Shown here piece by piece: positions 57,558-64,000 of a stretch of DNA of 64,000 nucleotides. The position numbers and the translations under genes were made by a program. Positions within the stretch are counted from its first letter, which is position 1, and every line of letters starts with the position of its first letter. This DNA is from Coprousia sp963931435 (GTDB taxonomy: Bacteria > Actinomycetota > Coriobacteriia > Coriobacteriales > Coriobacteriaceae), in NCBI GenBank assembly GCA_963931435.1, contig OZ007012.1:2046001-2110000 (forward strand). The letters run 5' to 3'. The notes beneath the pieces were generated by a model that was not told the DNA's origin, ran no database searches, and saw only the letters and a program-made list of their open reading frames with translations.

Positions 57558-57854
57558 ATGAAGACCCTGTATCTCACCCGCCACGGCGAGACCCTGTTCA
57601 ACGCGCAGCATCGCATACAGGGCTGGTGCGATGCGCCGCTCACCGAGCGCGGCCGTGCCCAGGCGCGCGCGATGGGCGCGACCCTGCGGGAGCGCGGCGT
57701 GGCGGGGCTCGAAGGCGCCCTTGCCGTCCTCAAAGGGGGTTGGGGCAATTGCACCACCTGCGTGTACGCCTTCGATGAGGAACAAGCCGGCACCGCCCTT
57801 GACGGGAGCGGCGCCGGCCCCTGGGTGCTGGTCGATGTCATCCGCCTCCCCTGA
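57558..57854 (+). pseudogene. Internally deleted histidine phosphatase
   Basis: Starts MKTLYLTRHGETLFNAQHRI with a good RBS (GAAAGGACCCCC) and keeps frame to a stop, but jumps from RGV (residue 48) straight to the C-terminal segment (GWGNCTTCVYAFDEEQ). About 110 codons with the catalytic Glu, second His and substrate Arg are missing, in frame. Compared with the intact relative at 51468 the deletion is clear. A 98-residue product could be made but cannot be a phosphatase. Confidence 0.85.
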
Positions 57855-57877
57855 CGGCAAGCCCGTCTGACAGAAAT

Positions 57878-57911
57878 AGCCCGCCATCGTCGCAACGCGC
57901 GATGGCGGGCT
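57878..57911. terminator. Strong hairpin between the broken phosphatase and hspR
   Basis: AGCCCGCCATCG (57878-57889) / CGATGGCGGGCT (57900-57911), perfect 12-bp stem with a 10-base loop, shared by convergent genes. Confidence 0.75.
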
Positions 57912-57946
57912 GCGCGGATCCCGAATGGCCAAAGGCGCATCCGCCG

Positions 57947-58357
57947 CTAGATCCCGCCGCCCAGAAGGCCGCGGAGCACCTGCTCGGGGTCGGCCGAGCC
58001 GCCGCGTGGCACGAGCGCGGTGATCTTCTTCTGCACCTTGTACTCGGCCACCTGGTCCTCGAGCTCGCGCACGCGCGTCTGCAGGCGGTCGATCTCGGCC
58101 TCGCGCTTCTCGGCGCGCTCCTTCATGTCCAGGATGCGCACCACGCCCGCTAGGTTGATGCCCTCGTCGGTGAGCTGGTTGATGAGCTCCAGCCGCTCGA
58201 TGTCGGCGCGGGAGTACAGGCGCGTGTTGCCACCCGAGCGCTTGGGGTTCACCAGGCCCTTCGACTCATAGACGCGCAGCGTCTGCGGGTGCATACCCGT
58301 AAGCTCCGCCGCCACGCTGATCATGTACAGGGGCTTGTCCCGCTCTGCCTGGCCCAT
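57947..58357 (-). CDS. hspR: HspR, MerR-family heat-shock repressor
   Basis: A 136-residue repressor. YMISVAAELTGMHPQTLRVY, ESKGLVNPKRSGGNTRLYS is the MerR HTH, followed by LTDEGINLAGVVRILDMKER and a coiled-coil dimerisation helix (RLQTRVRELEDQVAEYKVQ). As the last gene of dnaK-grpE-cbpA-hspR it is the autoregulator of the operon, with DnaK as co-repressor in studied actinobacteria. The start is uncertain; the ATG at 58357 gives the usual length. Confidence 0.93.
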   Translation of the reverse strand: MGQAERDKPLYMISVAAELTGMHPQTLRVYESKGLVNPKRSGGNTRLYSRADIERLELINQLTDEGINLAGVVRILDMKERAEKREAEIDRLQTRVRELEDQVAEYKVQKKITALVPRGGSADPEQVLRGLLGGGI

Positions 58358-58439
58358 CTCCACCAACTTCTTCCTCACACCGCCCGCGGGCGGCCGACCG
58401 CGCGGCGGGGCGCCCGATTGCGCCCCGCCGCGCATCCCG

Positions 58440-59402
58440 CTACATCTTAGCCCGATATCGGTTGACGCCGGCGCGGTAGTCGCGCGTGTCGACCGCCTTC
58501 AGCTGCTCGTACAGCTGGCGCTCGGCATCCGAGAGGGCGGTGGGCACCTTGACCTCGATGGTCACGAGCGCCGCGCCCGTGCGTCCGCGATGCTTCACAT
58601 CGGGCGCGCCCTTGTCCTTGCAGCGGAACGTCTTACCCGACTGCGTTCCCGCCGGGATCTTCAGCCGCACCGTCGAGCCATCGGGCATGGGGACCTCGAG
58701 CGTGCAGCCCAGCGCCGCCTCGGCGACCGAGATGGGCACCGTCATGAGCACGTCGGCACCCTTGCGCTTGAACAGCGGGTGCTCCTCAACGTGCGTGGTA
58801 ACCACCAAGTCGCCGCGCTCGCCGCCGTTCTGACCGAACTCGCCCTTGCGCTTGTAGCGCAGCTTGCCGCCGTCCACCGCGCCGGCCGGCACGGTGACGG
58901 TGATGGTCTCCTGCGCGCCGGTGGAGGGCACGCGGTAGGTCACGCGGCGCGTGGTGCCCCGGAAGGCGTCCTCCGCGGAGACATCGATGGTGAGCGAAAC
59001 GTCGCTGCCCTTGATCGGCCGCGTCGCCGCGCGCGCACCGCCCATGCCGCCGAATCCGCTGGCCCAGTCGCCACCGAAGGCGCCATCGCCGTTGAAGATG
59101 CTGCTGAAGATGTCGCTCCAGCCGCCCGGCCCGCCCGTCGAGGTGTAGGTGTACGCCCCGCCCGGGCCGCCGGCGCCCGGCATGCCGCCGAACATGAGCA
59201 TCTGGTCGTACTCTTTGCGCTTCTTCTCGTCCGAGAGCGTCTCGTACGCCTCGCTGATCTCCTTGAACTTGGCCTCGTCGCCGCCGGCGTCGGGATGGTA
59301 CTTCTGCGCCAGCTTGCGGAAGGCCGTCTTGATATCCTTAGCGGAGGCGTCGCGCTGTACGCCGAGAACATCGTAGAACGTCCTGGCCTTGGTCTGTGGC
59401 AT
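58440..59402 (-). CDS. cbpA: DnaJ-class co-chaperone CbpA (no zinc finger)
   Basis: A 320-residue J-protein. J domain (about 6-70) with HPD in LAQKYHPDAGG; a Gly/Phe-rich linker with GGMPGAGGPGGAYTYTS (about 75-125); then two beta-sandwich substrate-binding domains (KGSDVSLTIDVSAEDAFRGT, PDGSTVRLKIPAGTQSGKTF). The four CxxCxGxG zinc repeats of DnaJ are absent, so this is the CbpA/DnaJ2 type. Start at 59402 follows AAAGGAGG. It delivers clients to DnaK and stimulates its ATPase. Confidence 0.94.
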   Translation of the reverse strand: MPQTKARTFYDVLGVQRDASAKDIKTAFRKLAQKYHPDAGGDEAKFKEISEAYETLSDEKKRKEYDQMLMFGGMPGAGGPGGAYTYTSTGGPGGWSDIFSSIFNGDGAFGGDWASGFGGMGGARAATRPIKGSDVSLTIDVSAEDAFRGTTRRVTYRVPSTGAQETITVTVPAGAVDGGKLRYKRKGEFGQNGGERGDLVVTTHVEEHPLFKRKGADVLMTVPISVAEAALGCTLEVPMPDGSTVRLKIPAGTQSGKTFRCKDKGAPDVKHRGRTGAALVTIEVKVPTALSDAERQLYEQLKAVDTRDYRAGVNRYRAKM

Positions 59403-59492
59403 CGCCCTTGCCTCCTTTCGCGCGCCGTTCACGCGGCGCATCTCGTGTCTGATAAAAGGGCCTCGGAAGCTCCTGGCTCCCGAGGCCCCTCG

Positions 59493-60347
59493 CTACTCCT
59501 CAGCCGAGGCTTCGCTCGCCCCATCCTCTGGAGCCTCTTCGGGCTCCTCGGCTTGCGGCGCGGGCCGCTTGGCCCCGCCGTAGGTCACCGTCACCATGGC
59601 CGAGCGCAGGATGCGGTCCGCCATGCGGTAGCCCTTCTGGTACACGTCGTTCACCGTCTCATCGTACTGATCCGGGTCTTCGACGCGTCCCACAGCCTGG
59701 TGCTGGAGCGGGTCGAACGGCTCGCCCTTGGGGTCGATCGCCTCGACGCCCTCGTGCGCGAGCACGTCGAGCAGCTTGGTGTGCACCGCGTCCACGCCGT
59801 CCACGAACTGCTTGAGGTCGTCGGCCATGTCCTTGCTGCGGGCGTGGTCGATCGCGCGCTCGATGTCGTCGATCACGGGCAGGATCGCCGTGACGAGCTT
59901 CTCGGTCGCGCGCTCGCGCTCGGCCAGGCGCTCGGCGGCGGTGCGGCGGCGGAAGTTCTCCCAGTCAGCCTGCAGGCGCGCCACGCGATCCTGCGCCTCA
60001 CGCACCTTGGCGTCGGCGCCGTCGCGCACCTCCTCGGCCTCAGCGAGCTTCCTGCGCACCTCGACGAGCTCGGATTGGGCCTGCTCGTACTTGAGCTTGA
60101 AGTCGTCGGCCGCGGCCTCTTCGCCGGCGCGGATGGCCGCCTCGACCATCTCCTCCTCGGTCATGCCCTCGGCGTCCTCGGCGCCGGCCGCATCGCCCTC
60201 AGCGGGCGTCTCGTCCGCAGGCTCGGCAGCCGCCTCGTCGCGGACCTCCTCGGCGTCCTCTACGGGTATCTTCACGTCCCTCTCCTCAGAGTCAGCGGAG
60301 GCGGCGGCTGCGGCTGCCGCTTCCGTGCGAGCTTTGCGGGCGCGCAT
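59493..60347 (-). CDS. grpE: Nucleotide exchange factor GrpE
   Basis: A 284-residue GrpE, longer than usual because of an acidic Ala/Glu-rich N-terminus (about 1-85) and an acidic C-terminal tail (about 258-284). The core has the long dimer helix (LQADWENFRRRTAAERLAER), LPVIDDIERAIDHA, then the beta domain signature FDPLQHQAVGRVEDP and VNDVYQKGYRMADRILRSAM. It starts 2 bases after the dnaK stop. Confidence 0.95.
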   Translation of the reverse strand: MRARKARTEAAAAAAASADSEERDVKIPVEDAEEVRDEAAAEPADETPAEGDAAGAEDAEGMTEEEMVEAAIRAGEEAAADDFKLKYEQAQSELVEVRRKLAEAEEVRDGADAKVREAQDRVARLQADWENFRRRTAAERLAERERATEKLVTAILPVIDDIERAIDHARSKDMADDLKQFVDGVDAVHTKLLDVLAHEGVEAIDPKGEPFDPLQHQAVGRVEDPDQYDETVNDVYQKGYRMADRILRSAMVTVTYGGAKRPAPQAEEPEEAPEDGASEASAEE

Positions 60348-60349
60348 GA

Positions 60350-62254
<1,905 letters not shown>

Positions 62255-62530
62255 AGGATGTCCCTCCTCTTGCCGCGTCGGCGCGCGCCGCCGCGGCTTG
62301 CACCGCATGCGCCCAGCCGGACGCGCCGCGGCTCGTTTTTCGTTCGCTCCTATCTTATCCCGCCATGCACTGCCCTATACGCCACGTTTAAGAAAATCTA
62401 AGTCAATTCATATAAGATTTCTTGCGCCGCCGGGAACCAAGGCGGCACTGAAGCCTGCTGCAGGGTTGCGCAACCGGAACGGCTCCCCGAACGGCCCAAG
62501 ATGGTTGGTAACGATGGGAAGGAGCCATCC

Positions 62531-62647
62531 ATGTTCTGTCCCAACTGCGGCGCGCGGCTCTCCGATGACGCGCGCTTCTGCCCGAACTGCGGAGCCCCGA
62601 TACCGAGAGCGCTCCCGGGCACGTCCTGTACCGCGTCGACAGTCTGA
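62531..62647 (+). pseudogene. Frameshifted zinc-ribbon protein gene
   Basis: AAGGAG then ATG at 62531 open a 38-codon frame with a double zinc ribbon, FCPNCGARLSDDARFCPNCG. It stops at 62647. In another frame the sequence directly continues in protein-like fashion (VLYRVDSLNVVPYNNYTVYE) to about 62750. This looks like a longer zinc-ribbon protein broken by a frameshift near 62622. The remnant could still make the small zinc ribbon. Confidence 0.6.
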
Positions 62648-62812
62648 ACGTCGTGCCTTACAACAACTACACGGTCTATGAGGAAATGGTCGTCCAGGCG
62701 CCCCTGGGATTTTCCCTTCACCATAACCGTCAGCGCCAGCTAGCGCGCGAGGCCGCCCCGCGGTTCGCCGCGGCTGACTCGGCGAACGGTGTGAAATGGG
62801 CCATCTTGGGTC

Positions 62813-62840
62813 TTGCAAATACGGCGGCTCGGGGTATATT
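62813..62840 (+). promoter_or_regulatory. Promoter of the ferredoxin gene
   Basis: -35 TTGCAA (62813-62818), 16-base spacer, -10 TATATT (62835-62840), 65 bases upstream of the ferredoxin start. Confidence 0.65.
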
Positions 62841-62904
62841 GAAGCCACCAGACTCGATGTCACTTCGCCTACGGCATCGGGCGCTACCAGAGGAGGAAAC
62901 TATC

Positions 62905-63090
62905 ATGGCTCATCCTGTAATTGATGCTGACGAGTGCATCGCCTGCGGCGTCTGCGTTGACGACTGCCCCCAGGGCGTTCTGGAGATCCAGGACGTCGCC
63001 ACCGTGGTCGATGAGGATTCCTGCATCGCCTGCGGCGTCTGCCAGGAGAACTGCCCCGCTGGCGCCATCACCGAGATCGCCGAGGACTAG
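62905..63090 (+). CDS. 2[4Fe-4S] ferredoxin
   Basis: A 61-residue clostridial-type ferredoxin with two complete CxxCxxCxxxCP cluster motifs: CIACGVCVDDCPQG and CIACGVCQENCPAG. A low-potential electron carrier for anaerobic metabolism (pyruvate:ferredoxin oxidoreductase, hydrogenase and similar). GAGGAGGAAACTATC precedes the ATG. It has its own promoter and terminator, fitting an abundantly expressed single gene. Confidence 0.96.
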   Translation: MAHPVIDADECIACGVCVDDCPQGVLEIQDVATVVDEDSCIACGVCQENCPAGAITEIAED

Positions 63091-63140
63091 CAGCCTCCCA
63101 GCATCCGCGCAAGCGGACGCGAGCACAGCTTGCTCAGCCA

Positions 63141-63166
63141 GGGCTCCCTTCGGGGAGCCCTTTTTT
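63141..63166 (+). terminator. Terminator of the ferredoxin gene
   Basis: GGGCTCCC TTCG GGGAGCCC, an ultrastable UUCG tetraloop, followed by TTTTTT. Confidence 0.92.
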
Positions 63167-63197
63167 GTGCCGCGGCGGGGCGACCCCGGCGCGGCGC

Positions 63198-63755
63198 CTA
63201 GGAGCTCGCAGCCGCCACGGCATCCTGCTCGTAGGGCAGCACCGGAGCAAGGTAGCCGCGCGCCCGCAGCGCGTCCTCGACCTCGTCGAGCACCTCGGGC
63301 GAGTCCGCGGCGATGCGATGGTAGTGGTAGCCGCTCGTCACGGTCATGAGCGGCGAGCTCTTGCCGGTCCGTATGCCCTCGAGGTAGCGCTCGACATCCC
63401 GGCGGCTGCGCACGTTGAGCGGCGCCGTGATCTTCCCGTACACGCGGTGGCTCACCGTCACGTCGAGGACCTCGGCCCCCAGGTCAACCACGCAGGTCAG
63501 CTCGTCTTCAAGCTCCTCAGCCGTGTGGAGCACCTTCAACAGGCGAACGGGCCGCGCATCGCCCGCGCCCTCGCGCAGCACGTAGCCGCGGTTGGTCGCC
63601 GCGATGTCGTGGCCGTCCGCGCGCAGCAAGGCGATATCCTGCACCACGACCTGCCGGCTCACGCCGACGGATCGTGCCAGCGCGCTCCCCGAGAGCGGCC
63701 GCGCCGACGCGCGCAGGGCCCCCAGGATGACGTCTCTGCGCTCGATCCCCGTCAT
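63198..63755 (-). CDS. niaR: NiaR, nicotinate-responsive repressor of NAD synthesis
   Basis: A 185-residue regulator. An N-terminal winged HTH (LGALRASARPLSGSALARSV, then GVSRQVVVQDIALLRADGHD) is followed by the 3H domain with its conserved histidines (TVSHRVYGKITAP, TVTSGYHYHRIAADS). 3H binds nicotinate through a metal site. The ATG at 63755 has GGGAGG eight bases upstream. It lies just downstream of nadC on the same strand, matching its role in controlling NAD biosynthesis genes. Confidence 0.92.
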   Translation of the reverse strand: MTGIERRDVILGALRASARPLSGSALARSVGVSRQVVVQDIALLRADGHDIAATNRGYVLREGAGDARPVRLLKVLHTAEELEDELTCVVDLGAEVLDVTVSHRVYGKITAPLNVRSRRDVERYLEGIRTGKSSPLMTVTSGYHYHRIAADSPEVLDEVEDALRARGYLAPVLPYEQDAVAAASS

Positions 63756-63812
63756 ATTGCAAACCTCCCGCATCGAACCGTTCCCGTGACATGCGATGGC
63801 GGGCGGACGGGC

Positions 63813-64000
63813 TCATGCCTCCAGCATGCGCAGGTGCTTGAGCGACACATCGAGGATCGGCGCCGAGTGCGTCAGCGCGCCCGAGGAGATGTAGTCGACG
63901 CCCAGGTCCGCCAGGGCCCGGATGTTGCCCGCGTCCACGTTGCCCGAGACCTCGGTCTTCGCCCGGCCCCCGATGAGCGCGATCGCCGCCGCCATGTCAT
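63813..64000 (-). CDS. nadC: Nicotinate-nucleotide pyrophosphorylase, C-terminal part (runs off the window)
   Basis: The frame is open to the window edge and ends at 63813. The visible ~62 residues contain KTEVSGNVDAGNIRALADLG, then VDYISSGALTHSAPILDVSL, which is the C-terminal phosphate-binding part of the quinolinate phosphoribosyltransferase barrel. NadC converts quinolinate and PRPP to nicotinate mononucleotide. The upstream end lies outside the window. Confidence 0.93.
   Translation of the reverse strand, partial: DMAAAIALIGGRAKTEVSGNVDAGNIRALADLGVDYISSGALTHSAPILDVSLKHLRMLEA

Overview
The window is a high-GC, densely coded bacterial chromosome segment. The genome is most likely an actinobacterial gut anaerobe of the class Coriobacteriia (Collinsella/Olsenella-like). 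This is inferred from the combination of an HspR-controlled dnaK-grpE-cbpA cluster, IS1249-type and IS110-type insertion sequences, BceRS-type signalling, a clostridial-type 2[4Fe-4S] ferredoxin, NiaR next to nadC, and LarA/LarC nickel enzymology. No rRNA operon, CRISPR array, prophage or replication origin was seen.

Layout. 0-8.3 kb: the N-terminal half of an intramembrane-sensing (BceS-like) kinase with its response regulator, a hypothetical gene, purH, a DUF2207 membrane protein, ferritin and gluQ. 8.3-11.9 kb: an insertion-sequence island. An IS256/IS1249-type transposase and an IS110-type transposase lie inside one pair of 21-bp inverted repeats. The island is flanked by a 92-bp direct duplication of the tRNA-Ser 3' end and its terminator; tRNA-Ser(GCT) and tRNA-Arg(ACG) follow. 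12-26 kb: housekeeping genes (M19 dipeptidase, serS, bioY, SPFH protein, proC, two tRNA-Leu, Ppx/GppA, DivIC-like, enolase, MazG, YfcE-like phosphodiesterase) with small membrane proteins.

26-40.7 kb is the most interesting region. One leftward gene train runs LacI-type regulator, class II aldolase, phosphofructokinase-like kinase, triose-phosphate-isomerase paralogue, LarA-family nickel-pincer enzyme, Pgi, orphan PTS EIIB and LarC (the cofactor-maturation protein). A divergent NitT/TauT-type ABC transporter (permease, ATPase, Tat-type lipoprotein receptor) shares an identical 16-bp palindromic operator with the lacI promoter side. A NagB-like/NagA pair follows. I read this as one regulon for uptake and glycolysis-like breakdown of a sugar or sugar-like compound that needs a nickel-pincer racemase/epimerase step. 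Its substrate cannot be named from sequence.

40.7-50.7 kb: a polar amino-acid ABC transporter operon with a cysteine-rich companion, YdcF-like protein, cysteine-rich small-domain protein, zinc-ribbon membrane protein, and two LysR regulators bracketing a carboxymuconolactone-decarboxylase/cupin fusion, an AEC transporter and a cyclophilin-like protein. 51-57.9 kb: a redox-enzyme neighbourhood (histidine phosphatase, aldo/keto reductase, ABM monooxygenase, Fe-S flavodoxin-like reductase, flavin reductase, TetR regulator, MBL-fold protein) rich in decayed second copies of the same families. 57.9-64 kb: hspR, cbpA, grpE and dnaK, a broken zinc-ribbon gene, ferredoxin, niaR and the end of nadC.

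Most long open frames antisense to these genes are high-GC shadows and were left out.
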